Virus record (IMG/VR): IMGVR_UViG_3300010885_039210
Coordinates: 1 to 38,944 of that record
Direction: 5' to 3' (one strand)
From: a virus
Length of the DNA: 38,944 bases
The position numbers and the translations under genes are program-made. Under the pieces are notes generated by a model that was not told the origin of the DNA, did no database searches, and worked only from the letters and a program-made list of their open reading frames with translations. This document shows positions 21,501-30,185 of this stretch, piece by piece. Every line of letters begins with the position of its first letter. Positions within the stretch are counted from its first letter, which is position 1.

Positions 21501-22566
21501 TTGTTAATTTAATATCAGATTGGCTCTCAACTCTATAACCGTGAACATATGCAACACCTTTACTAATGTTTAAATCATATTCCGTTGGTGATATTGAGTT
21601 TGCTGATGGTGTCAGTTTAAAATCATTAACGATATAATCACCGTTTGTTTCATAATCACGTTTTGCAAAGTAATCATCGATGGTTGAATATACTGTACCA
21701 TCAACTTGTTTTGAGATTTTACCATTTTCAATACGAACCAATTCAATAAAATTGTCATCATTACCTAGTGTTAATGGCAGTGTTACGAGTGTTAAGGTAA
21801 TAACATAACGGTCTGCACCTGGCGCTTGATAATTTGAAGCACCAACCGCCGGATCTAATAGAGAAGAATCATTTATATAATCATAAATTGTTTCTGTAAT
21901 TTGCAGACCAATTCTATAAGATGGTGTATTATCATATTTGTTTAGTATGATTGTTTGTGGATCAACTTGAACAAAATTACCAATTGAATATTTAATACCT
22001 GTGGTGTCTGAAACGGAATAACCATTAACTACATAGAAAACACCACTAGAAATTGAGGCAACAGAAGATGATCCTGTTGATATATTTGTTGTTGTAGATG
22101 TTATAACAGAAGCGAAATATGTTGGACCACTTGCTGTTGTAAGAACAACTTCATCTGTAAATTTAGCACCCGACAGATATGATATGATTAATGTTGGAGG
22201 ATCACCAGCAACGGAACCACTGGCTGTTGACTCGGATGTGGCTAAAACTCTAGCGAGAATTGTTCCACTTGCATCTTGAATTAATTGACCTGCAAAATTT
22301 TCTGCAACAACAGTTATTCCATTATATGTGTTATTCAATTTAATAAAATAACAATTTTGGTTAACCGTTACTTGGCCACCAGAAACTGGAGTATTTGTGG
22401 AAAAGATCGATGATGCAAAATTTGAAATTTGATTTTGCAGAATGGTTTGAGATTGCGTTAATTCACGAGCTTGGACCGCAGAACCTGGTTTGAAAAGTAT
22501 ACGGTGAAAGTTTTTTGATGGATCAAAATCGTCAAAATATGGGCTAACATTGAAATTTAAAGACAT
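15595..22566 (-). CDS. Very large DUF4815-like baseplate/tail structural protein (2323 aa)
   Basis: The N-terminus (VSPYFDDFDPSKNFHRILF, then GSAVQARELTQSQTILQNQI) is the signature of the DUF4815 family, giant virion proteins of T4-like cyanophages and relatives encoded just after gp8. The body is mostly beta-rich. A tract of 13 consecutive prolines at residues 1750-1762 separates it from a conserved region beginning DPLAQTFIVSKENYPNGIF and LYSVKLFFYSKATDNSPV. Two GYGYNVNT/GAGYINTPTITI repeats lie near residues 2100-2170. By position it takes the place of T4 gp9/gp10, which connect wedges to fibres, so I infer that it is a peripheral baseplate protein anchoring the fibres encoded next. The start has a good AAAGGA ribosome site. 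It is unusually long. The exact counterpart in T4 is uncertain. Confidence 0.88.
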   Translation of the reverse strand: MSLNFNVSPYFDDFDPSKNFHRILFKPGSAVQARELTQSQTILQNQISNFASSIFSTNTPVSGGQVTVNQNCYFIKLNNTYNGITVVAENFAGQLIQDASGTILARVLATSESTASGSVAGDPPTLIISYLSGAKFTDEVVLTTASGPTYFASVITSTTTNISTGSSSVASISSGVFYVVNGYSVSDTTGIKYSIGNFVQVDPQTIILNKYDNTPSYRIGLQITETIYDYINDSSLLDPAVGASNYQAPGADRYVITLTLVTLPLTLGNDDNFIELVRIENGKISKQVDGTVYSTIDDYFAKRDYETNGDYIVNDFKLTPSANSISPTEYDLNISKGVAYVHGYRVESQSDIKLTNDRAQSVANISNNPVFIDYGNYFVVDTANGVFDISTMPQVDLHCVPAANVISTNTKTYSATLAGTAFIRNLKYASGTGTNTKSYVYNAYISDFSANKLTGNVTSGTTNTFTITDTTGSFSPVANAYYDMTVSMNTGGLIDVRNIVSYNGSTKTATVDYPFTVSPTASSIFSLIFRGTDVESIIKTAGSGSYATTANVNINSTSGKVNGLANSQTILFSQVSPEVIYQIGYPYVAQLITTSYYTQRVYRSKTFTGTTLTLQSTSGNASNPLKFTGSGTLDSSSAQQLFMVIDNSTGSVMDFTTSGNTISISGDKTTATFTVGSGVGTNKNVTIIAQVQVSSGDSSSYVLKSKSLVTGNTTIVGTLASIAGTNSYQDLTKGQITIKNSDVTTTGKISLYVNDVKKITKVFDSGVAGTNPTGSLSNYTDVTSYYKLDNGQRDNFYDHASVSLIPGAPRPVGNILVVVDYYSHSQASSGDGYFSIQSYNTSGSTYGGVSSSAEAYAQIGTYTANDGVKYTLGDCIDFRPCRVNSQTAYIWEYSGSQTSSNDIGMLIPNNLSNFSGFYQYYLARKDKLVLTKDKSFNIIQGTPSVNPSFPNQPAGSLVIANLSHDAYTAFVPGEGTPGTISNLSINKIIHKRWAKEDITDLETRINNLEYYTSLSILESKASSQQIPDANGLNRFKNGILVDDFSSFGTADTYNPDYAANINVRKNQMSALQTVENFQLQNPVVLAGLGTIANTGSYSISGINNAQTNLFTLPFTTENVAYQPLASSTVSVNPFNVSVTEGILNLNPPMDNWVDNNESPAILITDPNFQVYQSSNGVNLLSSGDYQTIPGTTTFKSTTSTSTTGNQVVGSATTTIVTDTYVNQIKNTLSGAYNPSSSTFAMNNGYLTNVAILPYIRSQRIVISATNMLVNSNVSTYFDGVDVSKYLSNPNTIELTAVSGTFNKDDIVGFYIANVFYPVARVINVYYYPNTSKVRLYVADIVGAPNAVGSTILRNAFFDVSGNYVSSSASGTVPAGAIVNISQSGSISGVGGGWSNTLNSGTTTQLYGTPVVQNYSTLLNNYGIWGDATNGTTFNFTSPVTFTTAGTYTIEVGASGSAFVYANGTSIGASLSSTPASTTTFTYTVATAPATVRIGFSATSSGTTTSAFGMTIKDSGSNIVYSTINPPISYVNAGTKSILPGGGEWFIDATQLRLDPSTASNISDYYVGSTISVTSKYVYIFNNRYYSKTQTFNSTITAYSNATKLVTLSTPVNLSLGTNSQIGGDITSVYSISGNLSKINAAVQAGTSLAKPSTDEAGNFVAVFNIPPGVFKTGSRVFRIDNRTVATQPSTATTIAEATFVASGLSTVSQQVNFAPSLDSSSSVFTQVSELSNQFISSNRSSTTRSWDLTPPPPPPPPPPPPPQNSDPLAQTFIVSKENYPNGIFLYSVKLFFYSKATDNSPVRLTVVPTLNGYPTGDTLDYSTVYLEPSKVNVSTTPHYLDPSSYTEFIFPAPVYIQSGVMYAFIVKSSSKDYLVYYGQQNQIAIPSTAKAKVSDPNPASPTKITASPYIGSLFESQNSITWSADQTKSMMFVMEKCVFSTDRVSIPFIIPKNLPYRKMGSQEILNKLDANSASNLFGNYSLDKNYHALNITTTDFTPSGTDINYTYATTLSTGNVPTGVKSVNPGKLGSPTYEDIYLSDGNGERVLLRSSNSSFSLYASLVTNDSDVSPIISDDGLTLYTVSYNINNMGIGNNIISISNPGYGYNVNTTTISISSPDIGSNTASLGFTANANGAITSVYTITSGAGYINTPTITISDAATRGGNANVVITVAGETSPSGGNSIAKYFTKKVVLAPGNDSGDLRVYYTAYKPPGTAVYVYYKILNADDTSTFESGNWQLMTTLQNPNTYSKSRTDLYEYECAPGIFASNQADNSISYTNSTTGQTYNSFIQFAIKVVLATSDNTIVPFLTDIRALALPAGTGI

Positions 22567-22575
22567 TTTTTTCCT

Positions 22576-24000
22576 TTAGTATCCTAGTACAAATTTAAAT
22601 TGTTCGATGCCATCATTACTTCTTTGAACACCAACTCTATTATCAACATAGGTTATATATCCTGAGAATGGAATGAGAGAAGGTTCAGTTACATTGAAAA
22701 CAACCCTAGAAGCGCCTGTGGTTACACCAAGAATTGTTTGGCCAACAGTATAATTTCCACTTGTATTTATCAACTGTAAAATATTACTTGATGTGTTAAA
22801 ATTTAAAACTGTTCCATAGTAAGTTACATTACCATTTGCATCTTTTTGTTGCACAATCTCACCGGATGTATATACATTTCCTTGACCAGAAGAAAGTAAA
22901 AATTGTGTAGTTGTATTATAAATTGCGCCATTTGCTAACACAGGACCTGATGTTCCATAAGTTTGTGGATTGACAAGTATACCAACTTGATGATAGTTTA
23001 CACCAGTTGTAGGTAAAATTCCATTTTCTGTTCCGTTAAATTCAGCTGCGTACATAACATGGTTACATCCCAATTCAGATATTGGATCATATGCATGTCC
23101 CCCTACTGGTGAAATTGGTGCAACTGCTGTTGCTCCTGTGCCTGAGGAAGAAACCACAACCATATTTGCGGAAGTATATGCAGTTATTGTGACATTTGCG
23201 TTAGTGTAGTTTTTACCTGAAAAACCAGGTTTTACCACAATATCTTTAATTACACCAGATGTTATTTCAGAACTGGTTATATTAGCAACACATCCTGTAC
23301 CATCTCCGGTGACGGAAACAACAATGAATGTGTTTACTGCATCATAACCTGTACCACCATTTGTTACATTAATTACCTGAATGTCTCCAACACCTGCATC
23401 AGTCAAGTATGGTTGTGGTGTGTTTACACCGACAGGAATAGGCATCCAAACAGTATCCAAGAAGGTTTTCTTGAGGCCTGCATCAATGGTATAAATATAT
23501 TTCCACTTGTATAAGTCATTGCCTTGGTAAATATTATTTGTTCCATATGAACCAGGTTCAAAATATGGTTCAGATGTGGACAAACCACCGTTGTTATTTG
23601 CTAAGCATTTAAATACTTGGTCATATCTATTTTTTACATAAAAATTATACAGTGGAAAGCCATTTGCATCTTTTGCATTCAAATTCACAGTGTCGGAATA
23701 GGCAAAAAAATTCGTGTTATTTTTCCAATTGATTCTTTGGATTACTGGATGAATATTGCTGGAATTTATCAATTTAACCGCAAACATATTCTTAAATATT
23801 TTCTTTAATGATAATTGGTCTTCTTGTGGTTGTGTCGGAGTTTCTACGGAAGATATTGTTGGCCATGTATCTTCTTGGCTAAGAAATATATAAGTTGAAT
23901 TAATTGAATCGCCATTAAGTTCTAAGGACGGATTATAATAATCCGTCTTGACTCTGATTACTTTTGCTTGATTTGTAAGAATGTTTTTATTTGTAGCCAT
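22576..24000 (-). CDS. 8: Baseplate wedge protein gp8-like (474 aa)
   Basis: T4 gp8 (334 aa) is a wedge component. This protein shares its layout: the N-terminal ISSVETP/SQEDTWP region, LYNFYVKNRYDQVFKCLANN, a PGSYGTNNIYQGNDLYKWKY segment equal to the gp8 GDGYVWEYLFEIP region, VWMPIPVG, and YHQVGILVNPQTYG, which matches gp8 RQISIITNP. It is about 140 residues longer than T4 gp8. Part of the excess is a GGTGYDAVNTF/GFSGKNYTNANVTI repeat insert near residues 215-290. The position after the gp7-like gene and before the large DUF4815-like gene fits T4 and cyanophage order. It acts in the baseplate wedge of the virion. Confidence 0.82.
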   Translation of the reverse strand: MATNKNILTNQAKVIRVKTDYYNPSLELNGDSINSTYIFLSQEDTWPTISSVETPTQPQEDQLSLKKIFKNMFAVKLINSSNIHPVIQRINWKNNTNFFAYSDTVNLNAKDANGFPLYNFYVKNRYDQVFKCLANNNGGLSTSEPYFEPGSYGTNNIYQGNDLYKWKYIYTIDAGLKKTFLDTVWMPIPVGVNTPQPYLTDAGVGDIQVINVTNGGTGYDAVNTFIVVSVTGDGTGCVANITSSEITSGVIKDIVVKPGFSGKNYTNANVTITAYTSANMVVVSSSGTGATAVAPISPVGGHAYDPISELGCNHVMYAAEFNGTENGILPTTGVNYHQVGILVNPQTYGTSGPVLANGAIYNTTTQFLLSSGQGNVYTSGEIVQQKDANGNVTYYGTVLNFNTSSNILQLINTSGNYTVGQTILGVTTGASRVVFNVTEPSLIPFSGYITYVDNRVGVQRSNDGIEQFKFVLGY

Positions 24001-24010
24001 GATTTATTTA

Positions 24011-24541
24011 TTATGATTTTACAACAGAAACAAAAGTATTTGCAAGGTCTCCAGCAATACTAAAGTATTTTAAATAGATAGTGTGTCCAGCTGAGACATT
24101 TGTTGAAGTTGTTCCTGTTGTTGAATTATTTGCCAAACAACCGTGTGTCAAACTTTGGGTATTGCCTGCTGTGTTTGTTAACCACACTTCAACAACCTTA
24201 CCTGCAACATAATTTGATAATGTATTTGTTACTGTAGCTGCAAAAGTAGCACGGATCACAGAATCTGTTGCAAAATCGATTGTGATAGCTGTCTGAGCAC
24301 CTTGTAAAATTCTAGGTGTAAAAATGAATCCTTTTTGTGGAAATGTATTGCCTGTAATAGTTAAGTTCTTGCTGTTACCAACAACCAATTCAGTATTCGC
24401 AAATAGACCAGCTGCTAATGTTCCAGCAGTATAATGGAATGTTTGTGCAGACGGTATATCAACACCAACAAACAAAGTGTTTGCTGTGTTTGCATTGATT
24501 GTATTGAATTTAGGTAATTCTGAAATTTTAATTGTTGACAT
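24011..24541 (-). CDS. Virion structural protein of unknown role (176 aa)
   Basis: The N-terminus MSTIKISELPKFNTINANTA followed by NTLFVGVDIP is a recurring start for small structural proteins in T4-like environmental phages. The remainder is a predicted beta-rich domain (TAITIDFATDSVIRATFAAT, GKVVEVWLTNTAGN, HTIYLKYFSIAGDLANTFVS) ending in VVKS. It lies between the gp7-like and gp8 genes, with three bases to the former and ten to the latter, so it is an operon member and probably a baseplate or fibre-associated component. T4 has no gene at this place. The function is not known. Confidence 0.75.
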   Translation of the reverse strand: MSTIKISELPKFNTINANTANTLFVGVDIPSAQTFHYTAGTLAAGLFANTELVVGNSKNLTITGNTFPQKGFIFTPRILQGAQTAITIDFATDSVIRATFAATVTNTLSNYVAGKVVEVWLTNTAGNTQSLTHGCLANNSTTGTTSTNVSAGHTIYLKYFSIAGDLANTFVSVVKS

Positions 24542-24544
24542 TTT

Positions 24545-27500
24545 TTATCCTATTAATAACCATGCGCCTGTTTCTGAAGTTAATATATCACCGTTTTCTG
24601 TTCCTAGTTCCGAGAGATATTGTGTTCCCACTGGTCCAATAATTTGGACTTGATTGTATAATGAAGTTATACTTCTTCCCACTGAAATGTAACCGTTTGC
24701 ACCACTTGTCAGAGGACCACTTAGAGTAGCTGAAGTAAAAGGTGAACCAAATGCTGTTACTGTTTGAGCCACTCCATTAACTGTAATCTTATCTCCAACA
24801 CGAATAATATCCTTTACAGGATATGCGGTGTTGCTGTAATGGCCATTGTTGATAATGTTATAACTCCATGTCAATGACTGTATATTTATGACTTGGTTAT
24901 TACCATTTGCTGATGAACCGATAGCCACATTAGCAAAATATGTCCAAACATTATCTTCCATTGTTACAGTATTGGATGCATTATCTACCTTAACAACTAA
25001 ACCATGAAAGACATCATTAACTTCTGTTCCGTATGTGAAGACTAATTCTGTAGAATTTGCGGTAATAAAATCTGAAACATTTGCACCATACAAATTGTTA
25101 AATTTGATAATATTGTTACTTGTACTCGTTGAAGTGCCAGCTGGAATTGTTACGGTAGCAGTATTTCCTGCATAATAACCTAGTGTATATCCTGTATCCA
25201 ATGCATATTTTGTCTCAAAGTCCATATTATTATTTGAAGTCATAACAACTCGACCAAGAACTTTTGTTCCAGATGGATGTAATAGGTTTAATAGTACATC
25301 ACGATATTTTTCTATCTCTTTTGATAAAGTAATTTGATAGGTATAGTTATTATAATCTTCACTTTGCAATACATCAAACGAACTCGGTTGGCCCGTTTTG
25401 TCTAAGTATTGACCGTTTCCTATGACTAAACCTGACAAGAAAGTTGCATTCGCTTTTGCAAAACCGTCACCGTAAGTAATAACACCGTTAGCTGAATCAA
25501 ATCTTTTGTTATCAACTGAGTTATCGAAAGTTGTATTAAAATTATTTGTATAACCTCCAACTAATTTAACTGACGCGCCTTTTGAATCAATTTTCAAAGG
25601 TAATGATTTTTGTGGTATTGAATTATAATTATATACTCTTAGCTGATAGATGCTATTGGTTGCAGGAATGGAATTTTCCAAAACATTAATAGAGTCTACT
25701 AAAGCTGTATATGTTGCTGTATTAGTGTTTGCACCTTGGTAAATAATGTCACCGATTGAAGGAATTATTGAAGGAGAAACATTAGATACAATTAAATCTT
25801 GTACTTTAAGAGATACTTTAGGTGCACCAATATAATCTTCACCGTTTTCTATAATATTAAATGATGTAATTGAACCAACACGATTCAATACTTGGGAAAA
25901 TGTTGCGCCTGTTCCTAAAATACTATCAACTGATAATATTGCTGTTCCCAGATAGTATGAATTTGCATTTAACGTATAATTAGAATTAGCAGTCAATATC
26001 ATTGAATTAGAATTTACAATAGATTGAACTGTTCCAATAATAATATTAGTATTAGACACCAGTAAAGCACCATTACTAAATTGTGTGGTGAAGCTTGTTC
26101 CGTTTCCTGTAACTACATTGCTTGTGGTCGAAACGGTCACATTACCACCACCTGTTCGGCCAACTACAACTTTAGGTAAATTAAAATAACCCATTCCACC
26201 TAATGTCATTTTGTTTGTTGAATTGCTTACATAATCAACAGAAATAATTGATCCTGTACCATTGACAGTTACATTCGCAAACGCACCATAACCGGTACCA
26301 CCAATAAATACAATCTGGTCATTATTAGAATAACCTGAACCCGGTTTAATAATTTGAATTGGTGCAAGAATTGCCAAGTTTGATAGGGTTGTTTGAGAGT
26401 ATACATCGGTAGTATATTCTGAAATTGCTTGAATATCTGGTGGAACTGTGATACCACCACCTTGATTTTGAACAATAACAGAAGATAGTGGAAATGTAGA
26501 AAAACTACCAAAACTAAATGCATTAACTAAAGTTGTGTTTGCATTTGAAAAAGCTAAATTAGCAAACTGATAAGATTGTTGTGTCCAAAGTCCTGTGGAT
26601 GAATTAAAAGTATTTGCACCTGAGCTACCTGCAATGTTACCTAGATAGTGGTATCGTTTTAATTGAATACTATCTTTAGGTATAAATGTCACATTTGCAA
26701 TACCTACAGGATTTAGAGAACCAACAACAATAATAGGTGCTTGCGGACTTGTACCTACCAAATTTGTTATATTGATATAGGTATTTGATCCACCCACTTG
26801 TGTGTTAGCTTCACTGGTTGTGTAACCATAACCTTCTGTGATAACAGTAACCCTTTGTATGGAACCTGAAGTAACTGAACCAACTTCAACAGTAGCTCCA
26901 AGAGGATTTGCTACATTTGAATTTAATCCACCATAAACAACAACTGGGTCTTTTGTTTGATATGAAAGGCCCCTATTTTTTGGATCAATCTTAACTTGAC
27001 TAATTTGGCCAACAATCTGTGCTGTTAATGTTTCGGATCCTGCTGTTCCTGCCGGTACAATTTCACCGTTCAAGAAATATACAGGCTGATTTGAAGAATT
27101 TACAACTATTACTTTTTCACCTGATTCGAAAAGTCTTTCGATATTTGAAATGAATACTTCAGTTTTAAGACCATCATATATTGCAGATTCAACTGTTCCT
27201 ATAGATTTCGAGGTTTGACCAAACAATCTAAGATTCTGAATGGATAAAAAGTTTTTATCACTGGTCGCCAATTTCAAACTTTTAGAAACATACCATTTAC
27301 CTGAGGAAGCTTTAAGAACGGCGTCTTTTGTGTAGAAAAAATCCACATCAGTATTGTAAAGTGTCCTAAATAAAAACTTATAGGATGCAGGTGTACCTTT
27401 ACTTTGATACAATTCCTTTGCTATCTTGATTGCTTTTGTTTTATCTGCCAATATTTCCTGTGGGAAATATGACATAAAATCATTCACATAATACTGTAAA

Positions 27501-27697
27501 AACTGTTCTGTGGTTGTGTCCACATCCATGTAATTGAGTAAATTTTTGGAAAAATCTAATGTGTTATTTTGTTCCTCTAACCATTCATAGTATGCCTGTA
27601 TGAATAGAACAAAATTGGCGTAGTTTGGGTCCTCACTAATGAATTTAGGAAGCTGAAAGGGAACCAGTAACGATGTTTTATTGGTACTTTGTAACAT
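24545..27697 (-). CDS. 7: Baseplate wedge initiator gp7-like protein (1050 aa)
   Basis: The length is close to T4 gp7 (1032 aa), and the gene sits between gp6 and gp8 as in T4. The conserved N-terminal helical part reads FISEDPNYANFVLFIQAYYE, EEQNNTLDFSKNLLNYMDVD, then AKELYQSKGTPASYKFLFRT and LYNTDVDFFYTKDAVLKASS, which matches wedge proteins of T4-like marine phages. From residue 280 onward it is beta-rich with GYGYTTSE, PGSGYSNNDQIVFIGG and GGMGYFNLPKVVVG repeats. In T4, gp7 with gp10 and gp8 nucleates each of the six wedges and contacts gp6 and gp53. The gp7 name rests mainly on length and order, as sequence similarity to T4 is weak. Confidence 0.75.
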   Translation of the reverse strand: MLQSTNKTSLLVPFQLPKFISEDPNYANFVLFIQAYYEWLEEQNNTLDFSKNLLNYMDVDTTTEQFLQYYVNDFMSYFPQEILADKTKAIKIAKELYQSKGTPASYKFLFRTLYNTDVDFFYTKDAVLKASSGKWYVSKSLKLATSDKNFLSIQNLRLFGQTSKSIGTVESAIYDGLKTEVFISNIERLFESGEKVIVVNSSNQPVYFLNGEIVPAGTAGSETLTAQIVGQISQVKIDPKNRGLSYQTKDPVVVYGGLNSNVANPLGATVEVGSVTSGSIQRVTVITEGYGYTTSEANTQVGGSNTYINITNLVGTSPQAPIIVVGSLNPVGIANVTFIPKDSIQLKRYHYLGNIAGSSGANTFNSSTGLWTQQSYQFANLAFSNANTTLVNAFSFGSFSTFPLSSVIVQNQGGGITVPPDIQAISEYTTDVYSQTTLSNLAILAPIQIIKPGSGYSNNDQIVFIGGTGYGAFANVTVNGTGSIISVDYVSNSTNKMTLGGMGYFNLPKVVVGRTGGGNVTVSTTSNVVTGNGTSFTTQFSNGALLVSNTNIIIGTVQSIVNSNSMILTANSNYTLNANSYYLGTAILSVDSILGTGATFSQVLNRVGSITSFNIIENGEDYIGAPKVSLKVQDLIVSNVSPSIIPSIGDIIYQGANTNTATYTALVDSINVLENSIPATNSIYQLRVYNYNSIPQKSLPLKIDSKGASVKLVGGYTNNFNTTFDNSVDNKRFDSANGVITYGDGFAKANATFLSGLVIGNGQYLDKTGQPSSFDVLQSEDYNNYTYQITLSKEIEKYRDVLLNLLHPSGTKVLGRVVMTSNNNMDFETKYALDTGYTLGYYAGNTATVTIPAGTSTSTSNNIIKFNNLYGANVSDFITANSTELVFTYGTEVNDVFHGLVVKVDNASNTVTMEDNVWTYFANVAIGSSANGNNQVINIQSLTWSYNIINNGHYSNTAYPVKDIIRVGDKITVNGVAQTVTAFGSPFTSATLSGPLTSGANGYISVGRSITSLYNQVQIIGPVGTQYLSELGTENGDILTSETGAWLLIG

Positions 27698-27701
27698 TTA
27701 A

Positions 27702-29777
27702 TTAACTTCTCTTAGCTGTAATAGAAATAGTTACCGCAGATGGGTCGTATGGATCAATTGTAATTATTCTATTTAACGAAGAAGAAATGATGGTTGTCGT
27801 TGGTTCAATTGAAACAGTTAATTGTCCTAAATCATTTTCAATAGCTACTGGATTCATATTCACTAGAGAAATTACTCCATTCTCATAATCAATTGTACCA
27901 GCATTTTCAGAAACCACAATCTTACCTTTTACTGTATCATTATAGTAACTTCTAATTGTACCATATTGACCTTGTAGTTTTAAAACCACACCAGCTCCTG
28001 TTCCTGTTGCGTCTCCAGTAGCGGGAACAATTGTGGCCAATGCAGTTGTATAACCAACGCCTGCATTTGTTACGGTGACAGAATATAACTTGTTGTTGAC
28101 GATTTTGGCAGTAGCTGTTGCACCTGTTCCGTCACCATTAATTACAACGGTTGGTGTTTTGGTATAATTATAACCTGTGTTAATTACTGAAATGGAATCT
28201 ACACCAACGGTTAGAGTTGGTACTTCCTCAAAGTAAATACCTGTTAAATTTGTTGTAATGTTACTAGGATTTACAATTGTTATTCCTGGATAAGTGGTCA
28301 AAGAACTACCAAACATTCCTCGTTTCAATGAACTGTTAAAATAAAGATTATAAGTTGTTGCAGTACCTATTGTGGGATAAAACTTCTTTTGAACCTTAAT
28401 AGTGAAATCGGAAGAAAGAATAGATTTATTGTATGAGTTTATTGTATTCAAAACGTCATAAGAACTAAATGTTGAATTGAAAGTGTTTAATTTTGTAGAT
28501 GCATAATTGTAAATTGCAGTTTGTATTCCTGTTTGCATTGTACCTGAAGACAAAGTGGTTTGCGCTGAATTGTAGAGTACATTTGCAGATACTTGAATGT
28601 AAGTATAATCAGGATTTACAATCACAGGTTCAACCGTCATCATACTGATTGGTTTGAGAACCTGAGACATGATTAATTCTTTTTGTGTTGTTGTCAAATC
28701 ATAAGCACCGGCTGGTTTTAATGCAATAAACACTTGACCATAAACAGGCGGTTTATTTTCCTGACCGCCCCAAACCGAAACAGCATCAAAAGAAATACCT
28801 AAGGAGTTTTGTTGAACTGCTGTAATATAATCATTTTTACTTACTGCACGACCTTGTGATGCAAAGGCCTTTGGTGCTTGAAATTTAATAGAAGCAATTG
28901 ATTCTTTTTCTGTACCTTGTGTTGCCGCCATGATTGGATTTATGGTTAAAGCGGAATAAGAACCAATATTATCCATAAGTACGAAATTATTAGCTAATCC
29001 ACCAGCAGTTCCCGATGTTGTCAGATAAGTAACACTTATAATATTTCCATCAGACAGTTTATTTCCTAAAACACCATCACCAAAATAAATCTGATAATTT
29101 CCATTTACAGCTTCTTGAACAAAATATACTTTGTCTGTTGGACCTAATTCCAAATAACTGGTTTGACTATTGTAAATATCATAATAGGTATTTGTACTGG
29201 ACTGTTGGACTAATACTTCAATTGTGGATAAATCAATGTTGGAATCTGGAATTTCGTATGTATAATTTGGATTGTTTGTTGAGTTTACAGTGAAACTATA
29301 TGATGAAATACTTCCTTGTTTCAATTCAATAAGTGGAAATTTTGCAACAGTACCAATTACACCAACTGTCGTTTCTGAGGTTGTTACATAATTATAATTT
29401 ACACCATCCATTGGTTCTGAAAGAAAGTTTGTATATTTTGGAATTGTAAAGTTTGTAGTTGTTACACCACTAAAAATAACATTTATTTCTGCAATGGGTC
29501 CAATCGCTGACCTTGGAACATAATTCATTAATTTTGCATGAGATACAACTGAAGAACGCTGCAAGGCTGAATCTAAAAACATTTCATTTGCAACCATATT
29601 TAAATAGAAAGCGTTGTACTGTGTATTATATGCAAGAACGTCCATTAGTGTGGAAAGAGCTGAACCTGTAAAGTTGTAGTCTTTAAATGTATCTTGTGAT
29701 TTCAAATAGGTAATGAAATTTTGCTTAATATCAGCAAAATCTAGATTAGCTATTTGTATGTTTGTATTTGATGCCAT
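27702..29777 (-). CDS. 6: Baseplate wedge protein gp6 (691 aa)
   Basis: This is a clear gp6/baseplate-J homologue. It has the N-terminal MDVLAYNTQYNAFYLNMVAN and EMFLDSALQRSSVVSHAKLM motif characteristic of gp6, followed by YVPRSAIGP, a FGDGVLGNKL loop, and the DYITAVQQNSLGISFDAVSV/WGG segment of J-like wedge proteins. Its length is similar to T4 gp6 (660 aa). A GYNYTKTPTVVINGDG/GVGYTTA beta repeat occupies about residues 525-600 and looks like an insert. In the virion gp6 forms the continuous ring of the baseplate core with gp25 and gp53. The ATG overlaps the gp25 stop (TAATG), which couples translation of two partners of the same core bundle. Confidence 0.92.
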   Translation of the reverse strand: MASNTNIQIANLDFADIKQNFITYLKSQDTFKDYNFTGSALSTLMDVLAYNTQYNAFYLNMVANEMFLDSALQRSSVVSHAKLMNYVPRSAIGPIAEINVIFSGVTTTNFTIPKYTNFLSEPMDGVNYNYVTTSETTVGVIGTVAKFPLIELKQGSISSYSFTVNSTNNPNYTYEIPDSNIDLSTIEVLVQQSSTNTYYDIYNSQTSYLELGPTDKVYFVQEAVNGNYQIYFGDGVLGNKLSDGNIISVTYLTTSGTAGGLANNFVLMDNIGSYSALTINPIMAATQGTEKESIASIKFQAPKAFASQGRAVSKNDYITAVQQNSLGISFDAVSVWGGQENKPPVYGQVFIALKPAGAYDLTTTQKELIMSQVLKPISMMTVEPVIVNPDYTYIQVSANVLYNSAQTTLSSGTMQTGIQTAIYNYASTKLNTFNSTFSSYDVLNTINSYNKSILSSDFTIKVQKKFYPTIGTATTYNLYFNSSLKRGMFGSSLTTYPGITIVNPSNITTNLTGIYFEEVPTLTVGVDSISVINTGYNYTKTPTVVINGDGTGATATAKIVNNKLYSVTVTNAGVGYTTALATIVPATGDATGTGAGVVLKLQGQYGTIRSYYNDTVKGKIVVSENAGTIDYENGVISLVNMNPVAIENDLGQLTVSIEPTTTIISSSLNRIITIDPYDPSAVTISITAKRS

Positions 29778-30169
29778 TATCTGGACCTTTGAAGAATTAG
29801 GTTAACTGCCGTTGGTACTGAATTGTTTCCAACATAAAAACTCAAATATACTGAAAATGCATTTCCATCTTCATTAAGTGTTACTGTCAATTCATTAATC
29901 GCAACCCTTGGTTCATAATTTTTAATGGTATTTCTTATTTCCATATCTAAAATTGATGCGGTAATTGCTGTTGCTGGTTCAAACAGTAATTGGGTTAAAT
30001 TGGAACCAACATCTGGTTGAAAAGGCCTCTCGTAAAAATTAGTCAACAACAGATTTCTAATTGAGGCTATTACGGCATTTTCATCATAACGGAGCGCAAC
30101 ATCATTCGTACCTGGCACACGTTTGAATGTGAGGTCTAAATCTGAATATAATTTCTTTAATGTTGCCAT
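29777..30169 (-). CDS. 25: Baseplate wedge protein gp25 (130 aa)
   Basis: The size matches T4 gp25 (132 aa). It starts MATLKKLYSDLDLTFKRVPG and contains NLLLTNFYERPFQPDVGSNL followed by a conserved EPR at residues 86-88 (NYEPRVAINELTV), the signature of the gp25/TssE family. gp25 is a wedge core subunit that joins gp6 and gp53 and helps start sheath polymerisation. The gene is followed directly by gp6 with a one-base overlap, the conserved order in T4-like phages. A weak AGAAG ribosome site precedes the ATG. Confidence 0.95.
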   Translation of the reverse strand: MATLKKLYSDLDLTFKRVPGTNDVALRYDENAVIASIRNLLLTNFYERPFQPDVGSNLTQLLFEPATAITASILDMEIRNTIKNYEPRVAINELTVTLNEDGNAFSVYLSFYVGNNSVPTAVNLILQRSR

Positions 30170-30185
30170 CTTCTATTTATTACTC

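Noticed and set aside
23490-23497. TATAAATA on the plus strand
   Set aside because: It lies antisense within gp8 with no plus-strand gene downstream for 12 kb.
24005-24012. AATAAATA on the minus strand before gp8, and the same at 30174-30181 before gp25
   Set aside because: Only four bases separate each box from the ATG, leaving no room for a leader. The first base also differs from the CATAAATA seen elsewhere, and AT-rich gaps make such matches common.
24883-24890. CATAAATA on the minus strand inside the gp7-like gene
   Set aside because: It lies more than 300 bases before the next gene start and within coding sequence; a chance match is more likely than a promoter.
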